Shown: positions 53,101 to 64,000 of the stretch, piece by piece | Layout of the letters: each line of letters begins with the position of its first letter | How positions within the stretch are numbered: position 1 is the stretch's first letter | Origin: Hyperoplus lanceolatus | Lineage: Eukaryota; Chordata; Actinopteri; Uranoscopiformes; Ammodytidae | Assembly (NCBI GenBank): GCA_026929865.2 | Contig: CM049397.1 | Span: 868,001-932,000, forward strand | Direction: 5' to 3' | DNA length: 64,000 nt | The notes under the pieces: generated by a model | The model's input: only the letters and a program-made list of their open reading frames with translations | What the model was told of the DNA's origin: nothing | Databases searched by the model: none | Made by a program: the position numbers and the translations under genes

Positions 53101-54294
53101 CAGTGTTAATTTTGGCAGCAAATTCTGATTTAGTCTTAGTCTTAGTCTTTTGAATATCACACCATTTAGTCTTAGTCCTATTCTAGTCATCTAAAATCTT
53201 TTAGTCTTAGTCTAGTCTAGTCTACTAAATATAAGCAGATTTTAGTTTGACTAAATCTACAGCGGACTTCGTCGACTAAGTGTTTTTCTTCATTGAATGG
53301 TATTAAGTTTTGAATATGCAATACAGACACAGATTTAATGGTTGTAATACAAAACATGTATTCTATTTCATTAGTAATAATCTCACTTAAAATCAGTGTA
53401 CCTGACTGGATAGGGGGCAGGGGGGGGCTTTAAGAGCCTGTGCCCGGGGGTCCATTATCTCATGATCTGTCTATGAACCAACTGGATTCCACAATCTTTT
53501 TTCTTTTTACGGGGAGCATGCACAAGCATTATTTATAAAAAAAAAATTAAATAAAGAAAATATTTTAAAAAAGTGGGGGGCCCCACACTAGGTCTTGAAA
53601 CGGGCCCCGAGATTCTTAAGGCCGCCCCTGGGCAGCAGCAGCAGCACGCAGTTGAGGTGCGGATAAAATTGAGCAACTGCGCCTTCCTTTAAGCAACACT
53701 GCTGCCGCTGTGTGTGTTTGGACTTCTTTTGCATCAAAGCCTTTTAGATAATACAATTAGAGGTTTTAATTGAACGCTGTCCATGCGTCGGAGTTGATTG
53801 TAACTTAAAAACAGAAACTAACGGACGGAGGCGGCAGTTTCACATGGCTCTGTGCATTCAAGCTCGAGACAGAGCCTACTACAAACAGATCGCGGAACTT
53901 AGCCGTTCCCCTAGACAATGTTAACGGGCAGGATATCCCTGACTATCATTTTTGTCCATCATACCGCAGTTTTTCTGCACGTCGGCTCACTCCACCCGCT
54001 CACACCTGCGCGGTCTCCCGTCGATACAGGGTTGTATTCGCTGCTTTACACTGATTGGATTTCTTCCCAACTTGTCCCACAAAAAGAGTAGTTCTGATTG
54101 GATCTCTTCTCCATTCGTCCCGCCCTAACAGTTTCGTCTAGTTCCCATTCGTAGACTATAGTGTCAGTTAAATTAGTCTCAGTCTTCGTCATCACATCTG
54201 CCTTTTTATTTAGTTTTTATTTAGTTTACGTCCGTGAAAAAGGTTCGTAGACGAACATTTTTCGTCATAGTCTTAGTCTACGAAATTAACACTG
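53101..54294. mobile_element. hAT-type non-autonomous element
   Basis: CAGTGTTAATTTTGGCAG at the left, ACGAAATTAACACTG at the right, flanked by identical CCTATAAG (53093-53100, 54295-54302). Both subterminal regions are full of TTAGTCTTAGTCTAG motifs. A segment at 53400-53640 (GGGGGGGCTTTAAGAGCC to GGGCCGCCCCTGGGCAG) looks like a further insertion. No transposase. Confidence 0.9.
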
Positions 54295-54744
54295 CCTATA
54301 AGCCTCCTTTCCTATAGCCTACCTTAACCCCAAACGTCATCGGGGTCAAGGAGAGATGAAAGGGTGCTTCCTATCAAACATAGGAAAAGACAGCACTGTT
54401 TCAAATGAATTCGACTCCACTTTTCCTAACCGACGTCATGACGCAACGGCGAGTATTGCTGACGTGAGTCTCTAGCGCGAGACTACACTATTTTCCGAAA
54501 ATGGACTACAACAAGCGCTAGTTCGATTCATGCAGTCTTGTCATATTGATTTCAATCAGATTGTCGCCAACAGAGTGAGAATCACTTAGATCGGTGGGAA
54601 TATTTAAGGCCACTTGAATCACAATTCACATGTGAAAAAAAAGACGCTTCACTTACGCTATGTTGATTTTGAAATGAACTGCCCCCAGTAGTCTGTAATT
54701 AAATGTGAAGTTGGCATTTTTTGGTGTAAATTATGGGCTACAAA

Positions 54745-56290
54745 AATAACTAGAACTGCAAGCAGTTGTGAACGGGGGCCAAGCCTCCCACGCGACTCGG
54801 GATCGGGCGTCGTCGTCCGCGGCGCCGGCCCCTCGCTTCACGGAATCCGGGGATGTAAAGTTTTTGAATGTGGGATGTTCGGTTTGGGAGTTATAGACCA
54901 AAAGGCAAAAAGATTGCAGAGAAAGATGCTCAAGTGTGTTTTTGGCGCCCCCTTTTGGAGCAATTTAAGGAAAAAGTAGAAACAACCTGAGAACCATAGG
55001 ACAAACACTTGTGTGAAGTTTGGTGTTAATAGGATGAATCGTTTTGGATTTAGGAGCAGTTTGGTACAAGGTAGCTAATTTGCAAATCTTTAAAGCACTA
55101 CCGTTTGGTCTTCCGATGGTTGTAGAAAAATTCCTTATCCAAATTTGGCTCGTGGGAGTCGGTAGAGCATAATACTTTTGGTTTCGTACAAATCGGGCAA
55201 AAACTGTAGGAGGAGTGTGTTTTGGTGACTGACACAGTTTTTGGAATGTATCGAAAAAAAATCCCATATGCAAATGGGCGTGGCCTATCTCATAAGATGC
55301 AGCTGACTTGTGGGCATCTGTGGATATAAAGTGTTTGACTGTGGGATGTTCGGTGTGGAAGTTATAGCCCCAAACGCGTTTTCTTTGCTTTTTGTGGTTT
55401 TGGCGCCCCCTACGGATGACATTTGCAAAACTACGTTAGATGGAAAGACGCAGCTCAATGTACCAAACAAGTGGATGTCAAGTTTTTGAATGTGAGATGT
55501 TCGGTTGGGGAGTTACCGCAAAATCAAATTGTCAACCTCTCCATTGTTGACACTTTTTTGAATTTTCCCGCCTAAAGACTTAGAAAAAGGCGAAAACAGG
55601 CAAAAAAATTGAAAAACTCTTTTTTTTAATAAGTCCGGCCCACATAGGAATTTCTTGCCCATATTTTTGCCATAGACTCAGGTATGCCCCATGCTAGTCT
55701 CCCTTCAGTTTCAAGAAAATCCCCCCTTTTTTTTTTTTTAAGGAATGTTCGCGAATCTTTAAAGCGCTACCGTTTGGTCTTTCGATGGTCGTAGAAAAAC
55801 TATTTGACCAACTTTTGCTTGTAGGAGTCGGTAGAGCATAATGCTTTTGGTTTCGTCCAAATCGGGCGAAAACTCTAGGAGGAGTATGTTTTGGTGACTG
55901 ACACAGTTTTTGCGATGTAGCGAAAAATGTATATATACGCAAATGGGCGTGGCCTATCTCAAAAGATGCATCTGACTTGTGGGCATCTGTGGATATAAAG
56001 TTTTTGACTGTCGGACTTTCGGTGTAGGAGTTATAGCCCCAAACGCGTTTTCCTTTGTTGTAGCGCCACCTAGTGGCCGGCATGTCTGAATTTTTTCGTC
56101 TGCGTACCAGGCACGGACCTGGATCTAGTCATGCAAGTGGCATGTCCCAACCCTTTACGGTTTGGGCTGCAGCACCACTTTTACGTAATGAAAAATAGGA
56201 ATAATAACCCCAACAAAAACGATAGGGTTCCCTGCCCAGCAGGGCTATGGAACCGCGTTGCTCTGCAAAACGCGGTCCCAGGCCCTTCTC
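54745..56290 (+). repeat. Repeat with two 330-bp units 665 bp apart
   Basis: Begins AACTAGAACTGCAAGCAG and ends with a GC-rich hairpin region (CCCTGCCCAGCAGGG near 56230). Units 55077-55402 and 55742-56066 share CTTTAAAGC-CTACCGTTTGG, GGAGTCGGTAGAGCATAAT, GACTGACACAGTTTTTG and CAAATGGGCGTGGCCTATCT. A start in CTAGAACTGC and an end after a hairpin would fit a Helitron-like element, but I cannot prove it. Confidence 0.6.
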
Positions 56291-56879
56291 GGTCTTGGCC
56301 CCCTAACTAGCCAATTATGATGTTGGTCTGTTATGAATTCTTTATTTTCTTTATGGGAGGGGGGGTATTTGTTTTAGTCGAGTTAAATCTTCCTCTCTTC
56401 TTCTCCCTTCTGTTTTTAATATACTATCTATGGTTTTATCGCGTCTCTCATTCGTATTCGTGTAGAGTCGGTAAACTCCATCGGTGGCCTGTTGCTTTAA
56501 ATCTTGCCGCCGTAAAGGATTATGGGATACCACTATCTCCTTTCCTTTCGCATAGGTTGGTTAGGAGTAACCTATGCTAAAGGAGGGTTATAGGATGCAT
56601 CGAGGCTCCTTTCCAAAGCATTTGAACCACCTATCCACCAAGTACTTCCGGTCATCTCGTTAGGAAAGGAAATTTCCTATGCAAAAAAGAGAATCTGTAG
56701 AGGCCCCTGGCTTGGCCACTGAGCACTGCTGGATTCCGGTAGAAGGCATAATCCTGGGGGCCTGGTCGACACGCTTGTGCGTTGACTTTGTATGTAGTAT
56801 CTTGCGGCGCTTCAGTGTGCTCATACCTCTACGTCCAGGCCATGGAAGAGATCTTAGTTGGTGCAGAAAAAATAACCCA

Positions 56880-57130
56880 GTGTTTAAACACCATCATTGT
56901 CCCAAACATGTACAGTTTTACCTTGTGGTTTACTGCTTTTAAGCAGGGAATTGTAGGTGGGAATTAAATGGACAACATAACGATCAGAAGTGCCTAGTGG
57001 GGGTAAGGCCTTGGCTGCGTAGGCGTTTTTGATGTTACTATAGCATTTGACAAGTATTTTTTTGCCTTTAGTATTAAAGTCGACATATTGCTTAAATACA
57101 GGCAACACAGCTTCAGGTTTACAATCAATT
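56880..57130 (-). pseudogene. Rex1-like LINE endonuclease fragment
   Basis: On the minus strand AVLPVFKQYVDFNTKGKKIL, NIKNAYAAKALPPLGTSDRY and YVVHLIPTYNSLLKSSKP follow the last part of the endonuclease (compare LPTFHQFV, PPLGRSDHNLV at 8096-9724). The SDH motif is SDR here, so the catalytic histidine is lost. Confidence 0.75.
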
Positions 57131-59850
57131 GCTACATTATTACTTTGCCTTGCATTATTGCTGGTGATTTAAATCACAAGCGGTGGATATATGTGGATGT
57201 CTAGGCTTTATGTCTTTTATTTTTATTTGTTTTATTGTTATTTATCCTTCATATTTTTACCTACTGAATGCACTTGGACAGTGCAAACTGTTTATAAATG
57301 TGCTTTTATAAATACATTTTACTTACTTACCTATAACTCACCCCAGGCCCTCTGGCACAAATCACCCCAACCCCAGAATTTTGGATAATATGCATGATGC
57401 AGCAGTTTAGGGCTGACATCGTGCTAACTATACAGACACAAAGTGTAGCATACTAAAACACTAAAACATGTTTCAAATGTTTTCAAACGTGTCTATAATT
57501 GTTCAGACACAATAATCAAAAAACCTTGATCATGGAAATTTTTACTTTGAAAGGCAAAAAACTGTTTTTTGAGCTTAAATGTGCTTCTATCTTATTCCAT
57601 ATTTCTCCCTTCTTTACAGGATGAGTCAAACGGATGGCTCTACTTAAATATGTGGTCACATTTCCAATTTCTTCTATGGTTTTCTAGAAACAGAGGGTGG
57701 CACAACTTCCCCACTGGCACAACTCACCCCACTCTTCACCTTTAATGGTATATTTTCCAACAAAGACATGGGAGAGTATCATGCAATCTTAACACTAAAG
57801 ATTTTAAGAAATGAACAGGCAAAACAACAAACTTCAGCTGCTATTTCGGCCAGCTCCCCTTGTAAATTAGATTTTTTTTTATGTCATGGGACTCTTTTAA
57901 ATAAAAGGTTAAAAAAAGAGAAGCAAAGAAAACAGCGTGATTTCCCTAATATCGTTCCATCTCTTATAGGGCTGTAACGATATGTATATCGAACCGAGAA
58001 TCGCGATACATAAAGCCATGATCCCGCATCGCAATGTGAGAAGGAAAAAATCGCGATTTTGAATTATTTTTTTATTTCTTTTAGGCTTAGGGGAGGATGG
58101 GGGAATGTGAGACATCGGGTAATGTGAGACACCCCCTGTATCTAGGACACGGAACACATTTTTGGTCATGTGAGATATGTTTTCAAGCCCCTCTCATTTC
58201 CCCTTGGCCATGAAAGAGAGGACCTCTTGGTGATGTTGCAAGCATCTTTTTTTTGACAAAATTATTTTTTTTTGAATGTAAAAGTAAATTGTCTTGCTGT
58301 CAAATTAATCGATTGTTGTGCCTAACCAAACTGATTCAGGTAGAAAAACTTCGATCACACATGTTTATGAACTACCAACATATGAAACCATGTGATGATG
58401 ATAACTGACGATTAGCGTGAATTGCTGAGAGAGGTAGTTTTTTCTCAAATTGTGGCTGTGGGGTAAAGTGAGACAAATGCAACCTGTTTTTTTTGCAACC
58501 TGTTTTTTTCTAATCCTTGAAGAGTCTATTTCAAGATTCTGCCAGGTAACAAGCTGAACTAAGGGGTTTTGTGGTTTATTTTTTTACAGTTTATTACACA
58601 TTTACCTTTACTTTTGAAGAAAAAAACATACAGAGGTAAATTAACAAATGTTTCCACATAATTCTGACTCAGGGAATTCAGTAACATAGTTATTTTTAAC
58701 ATTCAAGTACATTTTCCCTGTTTTTCTGGACAAAAACAGCAAAAAAATGTATTACATCTATATTTTCTTTTTTTATTATTAAATAAAATAATAAATGTAG
58801 TAAAAATTTAACTGTTTAGCAGTACCTAACTATTAAACTAACTAACTAACCTAGAATTTTGATAAGAACTACATATTCCTACTCCCTACAGTCCAGGTAA
58901 TAGGTATATGTAGTTCAAATTTAGAGTCTTGGGCCTGCCATATAGTCCAGCAGATAGGTGCAATATATGAAGGAATTGTGCTTTTGATGATACAAATATG
59001 AGCTTTGGCACACTGTTAGAGCGTGCCTTAAGGAAGATTTTTGGCTATAGGGCCATCACCAATTTTTTCTATGGCAACAGTGGCGGCCATTTTAAAAATG
59101 GCCGTCGACGGTTATTATTTTACATGTAGCTTAGGTTCTAGACCACCTAGGATCTTGGTTCTGGTGGCTAATCCTACATTTTTAAGGAAGAGGAAGACAG
59201 TGGCACTATCTAAAACATGCTGGAAACTACTGAAGTACATGTACATGGCATTCAGGGAACAAATTATGGTAAAACCATCGAATATTAGCGTAATTTTACA
59301 GTATCAGGCAAGGTAAGTCGCGAGCAGAAACCTTTACTCACATAAAGTTTTAGGTAATACCCCAAATACATTTGCATAAAAATTTAAAATGGACCTAATC
59401 CTACTTTTACAAGAATGAGGAATGCAGAGGTTCTATGGACAATATGCTAGTAACTACATACAAACATATATCTGGCATACAAGGAATTCAATAACTATAC
59501 AGTAATTGACAGATTTATAATTATTTTTGAAAAAACAGCACACGTCAGTGGCAGAGGGCATTGCCCTGTCCACTGCACCCCTTTGTGAATCCACAGCAGA
59601 GGAGTTCACAACAGGCCTGGATCGATCCTGGTAGTGCGGCCCAGTGAGGTTCCCATCCACCTGTGGCCTTCTTGGACTTGCCTGATGCAGTTACCTATAC
59701 TCTCCCATGTGACTTTACTGACATCTGACAAATATTTCTGGTGGGTTCAGCGTATGGTGGAGTGGTGGTGCTAGAACTAGTACATTGTCCTCAAGTAGCA
59801 TAGTGCATTGCGGAACCATGGCCAAACTATTCAAGGTGGTGGATCCTAAT
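57131..59850. other. Intron sequence with hAT and GGGGAG-type element tips
   Basis: A hAT-like tip TAGGGCTGTAACGATATGT starts at 57967 and a GGGGAGGATGGGGGAATGTG tip at 58090, the latter similar to the element at 30021. The right ends were not found. GGCACAACTCACCCCA motifs occur at 57330-57360 and 57700-57740. Otherwise AT-rich and non-coding. Confidence 0.4.
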
Positions 59851-59854
59851 GAGC

Positions 59855-61170
59855 AAGAAAGATCATAATGCCTGGCCAATAACTTGGAACAAATGTGTTC
59901 CGTTTCAGGAAGACATAAATGATATGCTGAAATGTCCATCTAATTTTACATGTGGCACAAACCCCTACTTAACAAACTTTGTAGACCTCTTTGCCCAAGA
60001 GGCCAAGTACCAAACTCAGTGTCTTATCTATCTGTACAATAGAGTGAGATCCAAGAAAGCAAAACAATATAACAGACAATATTAACCATGGCATTACATT
60101 CACTGCACTTGTCTCCTATATTGAGGTGTACATGGAGAATCTCCTGTAGCAGTAGCACCAATGTGCAGGGTTACAAATGAGTGTTTTTGCCTCAACTAGC
60201 CCCTCACCCTCTCACGTACAACAGTTTGTAAAGCCAGAGGGAGATTTCCAACAAATGTAGGCCTACCATCAGGCACAGCCAAGACCGGGAGACTCCATTG
60301 CCCATCTACCTGAGCGTCATGATCCCTACGAGGACCTGCAAACCATCCCTTGTGGACATCCTTTTTGACCTGGTACTGTGTGCATTTCATATGATCCGGT
60401 GCTAGACATCTCCACAGAACTTGTAAATGTGGAGCTTGCCACCTTCAAGGTGAAGATCACTTAATTGTGATGCTTGCTGGATTTCACATTGAGATGTCAG
60501 CACTAAAGGTAATTGGCGACCTCTTGGAGGGTAGCTGGGGGACAGAAACACATGTACAAGTTGGAGTTGCTACTGCTGGGACAATAGATCCCTTTCTGAA
60601 AGCCTCCAAAGCGACACGTACCTGACATGCTCATCAGGTCAGAGCCAGCATCCTATATCTGGAGGAGGGAAACAATCATACATCCCCGGAAGACAGGTGC
60701 ACTGAAAGAGATGTGATGGACCAGTTTCACTTCTGGTCCATCACCCTGCAGCTGGAAATAGTTGATGAATAAGAGAGGCCAACTTCCAACTCAATATTGA
60801 TGCCCTGACCAAGATTGTGCCTTTGTTCATTGCTTTGGGACACAACCACTCTGCCAGATGGATAACAGTCTATTTGCTTGATATGATTACACTGAAAGAT
60901 ACTCATCCAGGTGTCAATGGGCAGTTTCTGAAAGGAAACTATGCCGCGAAAAAGATGACATAGAGCTTCTCAGCCAATGCCATTGACTAGGCCCACAAGC
61001 AGATTATTGCCTCTGTGAAAGGTGCCGGTAGTATTGTAGGCCTGATGGAGAGAGTTTTAGGCCTACACTAAGACGAGAAAGGAGACAGCTGGCACCATGA
61101 GCAGACCACACATGCACTGATGCCGTCTGCATGCAATGTTAAAGCACTAACTGGTGCCATAACAGACACG
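59855..61170 (+). pseudogene. Decayed ORF of an unclassified protein-coding repeat
   Basis: From about 60470 the plus strand reads, across shifts and stops, VMLAGFHIEMSALKVIGDLL, EGSWGTETHVQVGVATAGTI, DQFHFWSITLQLEIV, ALTKIVPLFIALGHNHSARW and VYLLDMITLKDTHPGVNGQF, then SVKGAGSIVGLMERV. I recall a family of long repetitive ORFs in fish and invertebrates with the same order (GGFHIEMAALR, ALDHTNYARWLPVHLRDM, GDGGAVGLTENP), but I do not know its mobile-element class. The upstream frame at 59849-60085 may belong to it. At least six stops make it a pseudogene. Confidence 0.55.
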
Positions 61171-61239
61171 GTCAACCAGCCTATCTAACCTCCCTCTATT
61201 CAGCCAACCTCCAGTCTGAGAGGAGTCCAGGTCCCAACG

Positions 61240-61594
61240 AGCCTGGAAATCCAGACCTGCCGCTGGCAAATTAAATTTGCTGCGCCTGTTGGTCTGGACT
61301 CTCTCCATTGAAGCTCATTAAATATGTCAAGCAATCCTGAGCTAAGGGGGCGCCCTTAGCTCAGTTGGTAGGGCGTCCCCCCCATGGGCCTCGGCCAGTA
61401 GCGGACCAGGGTTCGATTCCAGCCTGCGGTCGTTCTCTGCATGCCACTCCCCTCTCTGCCCCATTTCAACTCTGTCTCTACACTATCAATAAAGCATAAA
61501 AATGCCAAAAAATATCTTAAGAAATCCTGAGCTACCAATCAAATCATTCTTTCTGATATGGGCGGGCCAGAGCCCTATGTATGGTGCTCTAGGG
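61240..61594. mobile_element. TAGCCTGG-type MITE interrupted by a SINE
   Basis: AGCCTGGAAATCCAGACC, GCTGGCAAATTAAATTTGC, CATTGAAGCTCATTAAATAT and GGGCGGGCCAGAGCCCTAT match the reverse complement of the complete MITE at 63271-63437. The SINE 61345-61518 sits in its middle. The outer ends are slightly decayed. Confidence 0.8.
61345..61518 (+). repeat. tRNA-derived SINE, copy 2
   Basis: Same family as 3798-3985: A box TTAGCTCAGTTGGTAGGG, B box GGGTTCGATTCC, tail AATAAAGCATAAAAATGCC. Flanked by AAGCAATCCTGAGCTA (61329-61344) and AAGAAATCCTGAGCTA (61519-61534), a 16-bp target duplication with one mismatch. Confidence 0.9.
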
Positions 61595-62742
61595 CGCATG
61601 TAACCTGATAACGACAGTGCTGTGCATGCGCCACCGAAGCCGTGATAGTAAACATCAGAGATGGCTGTGGATATATTCTTTGAGTTTGAGACAGCTTTGG
61701 CCTAAACCCGATACAATTTGGAAGACAGCACTCAAATCTTTCATTAGCAAGTAAGAGGAATTTTCTATTTTGCCGACCTACCACGGCAAAAGTTTAATTT
61801 AACATTTAATCCCTTTGTTCCCTAAACGAACGGGGCTTAATAAGTCACTTTGTTCATTGCACTTATTGGTTGTAGTGCTATCCAATTGCGTACAGTGACA
61901 TTTGAAATGCACGAGTAGGAGCCGCACCTTGGGTTGGGAAGGCCTATAAGTGACGGAAGTCTGGATCAGTTCTATGAGCATGAAAACCAGGCATATCCAC
62001 GGATTTCTTCTCGAAAAACATATCCTAACCCAAAAAAGATAACTGGACAACAGAGTTCTGCTGCTTCGTTCCTCTCACTGCATTTAAATGAATTCATTCT
62101 ATTACAGAAAAATATGTCCCGTAAAAGAAAAAGAGCACCAAGCCCATCCCAGAGGACCCTCCATAATATTTTATTTCAAATTTATATTTCAATGGAAAAT
62201 CCATGTGTCTTTCAATAGCTTGTAATTCATCCGACCCAGTGTCTCCAAATTATTTGTTCACACAAAGTGCACCAGATTCATGCATTTCACTTTAAAAAAG
62301 GTAAAAAAAAATCTCCCAGAGGGACATACCCCCGGACCCCCCTAGCAGGGTAGTGACCTCGGCTGGCTACTATTTTCACCCAGCTGGACATCGGGGGCAA
62401 TAGTGGAAAGACTATATATCTATATAATGTGTATAGTATATAGCTCTGGACTACCACCATCCAGGTTGCCCAGTCCCAAAGCTTTCTCTTCAATCAGCTC
62501 AGGCTGCCTACAGTTAATACTACGATAAAAAAAGATACATTATGTTGTATATAATGTATATTAAATGTTATTCATAAACATTTTGGAAAAAAAAACATGC
62601 AAGAATCAAATCTCCCACACAGCAACACTCAAAGTTTATTTGCGCCCGCTCGCATCTTTGGTCTCTCTGCCCAGTGTGCCCACCTAAAATTTCTACAGGC
62701 CCACATTAATCTAAAGGCTAGAACCGGGCCTGGTATTTAGAC
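61595..62742. other. Intron sequence, no gene recognised
   Basis: Contains CATACCCCCGGACCCCCCTAG at 62326-62346 and GGCCCACATTAATC near 62700, both resembling transposon termini, but no complete element. Confidence 0.35.
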
Positions 62743-62759
62743 ATATATATATATATATA
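62743..62759. repeat. TA microsatellite beside the npr3 donor
   Basis: About eight TA units between 62743 and 62759, immediately after the GTACG donor of the exon at 62765-62940 in the sense of the gene. Confidence 0.95.
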
Positions 62760-62764
62760 CGTAC

Positions 62765-62940
62765 ACTTCCGCAGTCTTTGCAATCATGGAATCCATCTTT
62801 TTTGATTGACTTTTTCATTTCCATGGAGAACTTTTCAAACTCTGGCTTTACTGTCCTGAGCAGTGTCACAGTGTTCAGAGAAGCAAAGGCTTGCCTTGCA
62901 TCATTGTCATAGTCATCTCCCCTCCTCCATGAGCCATTGC
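62765..62940 (-). CDS. npr3: npr3 exon, distal ectodomain (first npr3 exon visible in window)
   Basis: This exon encodes 58 residues of the ligand-binding ectodomain of a natriuretic peptide clearance receptor, a single-pass plasma-membrane protein that binds natriuretic peptides and removes them by endocytosis. The block [14 protein letters not shown] and the preceding NGSWRRGDD and LNTVTLLR stretches match the NPR-C family as I know it. The acceptor is an AG just above 62940 (first two bases finish a codon) and the donor is GTACGT below 62765, giving phase 0 into the next exon. The last residues, HDCKDCGS, carry a CxxC not present in the mammalian protein as I remember it. A TA array abuts the donor. 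Earlier exons lie outside the window. Confidence 0.93.
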
Positions 62941-62999
62941 CTAGAAATATATTGAAGAGAGACAGAACAGGTTAGATTTTCCTTATTTAACATTACAAA

Positions 63000-64000
63000 A
63001 CATTACATTTAATTTAATTGACACTTTTATCCAAAGTGACTTCCAATAAGTGCATTCAACAATGAAGGTACAAACTCATAACAGCGAGAATCACAGAAGT
63101 ACATTAGCTTCAAATAAGCCATACTATAAAGTGCCTCATGTTAGTGTATTTTTGTTTATTATAATCATCATCTGCTTAGCAAAGGTGCTGTTGTAAAATA
63201 TCAGTTTTTAGCCTGTAGTGGAAGATGTGTAGACTGTTTTGCCAATGGGGAGCTTGTTTCACCGTTTGGGTAGCCTGTAAACCATACATAGGGCTCTGGC
63301 CCGCCCATATCAGATATAACCAATTGAAACGTAGCTCAGAATTTTCTAACATATTTAATGAGCTTCAATGGAGAGTGTCCAGACCAACAGGTGTGGCAAA
63401 TTTTATTTGCCAGCAGCAGGTCTGGATTTCCAGGCTACCATTTGGGAGCAAACAGTCTGGATTTTGTTGAGTGACTTGGTGTCCCTCACAGTGAGGGAGC
63501 ATCGAATTGATGCACCCGATGCAGAGAGGAGTGGACAGGCTGGGGTGTTCGCAGCACGGTACGCAAGTTCTAGTAACTTAAAGTAGATGTGGGCAACTAC
63601 TGGTAGCCAGTGAAGGGAGCAGAGGAGCAGTGTAGTGTGAGAGAACTTGGAAAGGATGAAGAGCAGTGGAGCTGCTGAATTTTGAATAAACTGCAGAGGA
63701 CAGATCGCACTTGCAGGCAGACCATCAATGAGAAAGTTATAGTAGTCTAGGCATGACATGACAAGAGCCTGGTCCAGACCTTGTTTGTCCTTCTGGGTAA
63801 GACGGATCCTTCTGATGTTTTGCAGCGTGTATCTGCAAGATTGGGTTGTCAGTGAGGGAGAATTGGTCGTCAAGTGTCACACCCAGGTTCCTAGCAGTCT
63901 GGGTGTGACTACCACATTGTTGTCAATGGTGATAGGAAGATCATGGGTGGGAGAGCCCTTCCCAAGCAGGAAAAGCAGCTCTGTCTTGTCAAGGTTGAGC
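63000..64000 (-). pseudogene. L2-like LINE, polymerase C-terminus and 3' region, runs off the window
   Basis: On the minus strand from the window edge: LNLDKTELLFLLGKGSPTHD, RYTLQNIRRIRLTQKDKQGL, MSCLDYYNFLIDGLPASAIC, FSHTTLLLCSLHWLPVVAHI and KLLELAYRAANTP, the region after the catalytic aspartates of L2-type polymerases. It then continues as non-coding 3' sequence (GAAGATGTG region) to a CACTTTGGATAAAAGTGTC-like end near 63030. A MITE at 63271-63437 is inserted in it. It lies in the intron upstream of exon 62765-62940, in the same orientation as the gene. Confidence 0.82.
63271..63437. mobile_element. TAGCCTG-ended MITE, complete copy, in the LINE
   Basis: Starts TAGCCTGTAAACC and ends CCAGGCTA, flanked by CCGTTTGGG (63262-63270) and CCATTTGGG (63438-63446), a 9-bp target duplication with one mismatch. 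167 bp. Same family as 61240-61594 in the opposite orientation. Confidence 0.85.

Larger units (their letters stand above)
53061..56709. mobile_element. Element with CAGGGGCCTCTAC inverted ends, carrying other repeats
   Basis: CAGGGGCCTCTAC (53061-53073) is inverted at 56697-56709, and CTCCTAACCTATA near the left end is mirrored by TATAGGATG/TTAGGAAAGG near the right. It contains the hAT 53101-54294 and the repeat block 54745-56290. Target duplication not clear; class uncertain. Confidence 0.55.

Noticed and set aside
57150-57180. Plus-strand IIAGDLNHK as inverted 5' part of the LINE at 56880-57130 (twin priming)
   Set aside because: Only about nine residues match and nothing on either side continues the endonuclease, so chance is likely.
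59041-59316. 91-codon open frame near GGCCATTTTAAAAATGGCC
   Set aside because: No recognisable family or neighbouring exon. The inverted GGCCATTTT motif suggests repeat DNA.

Overview
This is a piece of a teleost (probably percomorph) nuclear genome. The evidence is vertebrate-type spliced exons, fish-type LINEs (Rex1/Babar-like and L2-like), Tc1-like transposons, many hAT-type elements with 8-bp target duplications, tRNA-derived SINEs and simple-sequence arrays. No bacterial, organellar or CRISPR features are present.

The only host gene I can support is on the minus strand: the last six coding exons of a natriuretic peptide clearance receptor gene (npr3, NPR-C type; an NPR-D-type paralogue is possible). 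The exons are 62765-62940, 41694-41829, 16783-16877, 16534-16651, 16336-16420 and 16039-16150. All phases, splice dinucleotides and the stop fit. They encode the membrane-proximal end of the ligand-binding ectodomain, one transmembrane helix and a 37-residue tail with no kinase or cyclase domain. The 5' exons lie beyond position 64000. The last three introns are 113-185 bp, whereas the two upstream introns are 24.8 kb and 20.9 kb and are packed with mobile DNA.

Region by region. 1-13280, downstream of npr3: a foldback Tc1 (976-2466), a second Tc1 copy split by a hAT (3122-5149), and a 6.25-kb hAT-like element (5983-12235) that holds a Harbinger-like element and a nearly intact Rex1-like LINE. 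13281-16038: mostly unassigned sequence with one SINE and a TAA array. 16039-16877: the npr3 3' exons. 16878-41693, large intron: Tc1 remnant, palindrome-rich foldback DNA at 19212-19560, two TTAA-flanked elements, a hAT of 1 kb, a 56-bp perfect palindrome, and a four-level nest (29087-34970) with an L2-like LINE at its core, followed by LINE, tyrosine-recombinase and MITE relics. 41830-62764, second large intron: LINE pieces, a hAT with an in-frame 18-bp minisatellite, a Harbinger-like element, a hAT inside a larger inverted-terminus element, a repeat with a 665-bp period, and a decayed protein-coding repeat. 62941-64000: an L2-like LINE on the minus strand interrupted by a MITE.

I found no convincing new multi-gene system. 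The most unusual items are the foldback Tc1, the coding minisatellite in a hAT transposase, the cluster of identical 18-bp palindromes, the 56-bp perfect palindrome, the nested insertion stacks that give a relative insertion chronology, and a decayed ORF of a repeat family I cannot classify. Boundaries of elements with target duplications are reliable to the base; others are approximate.
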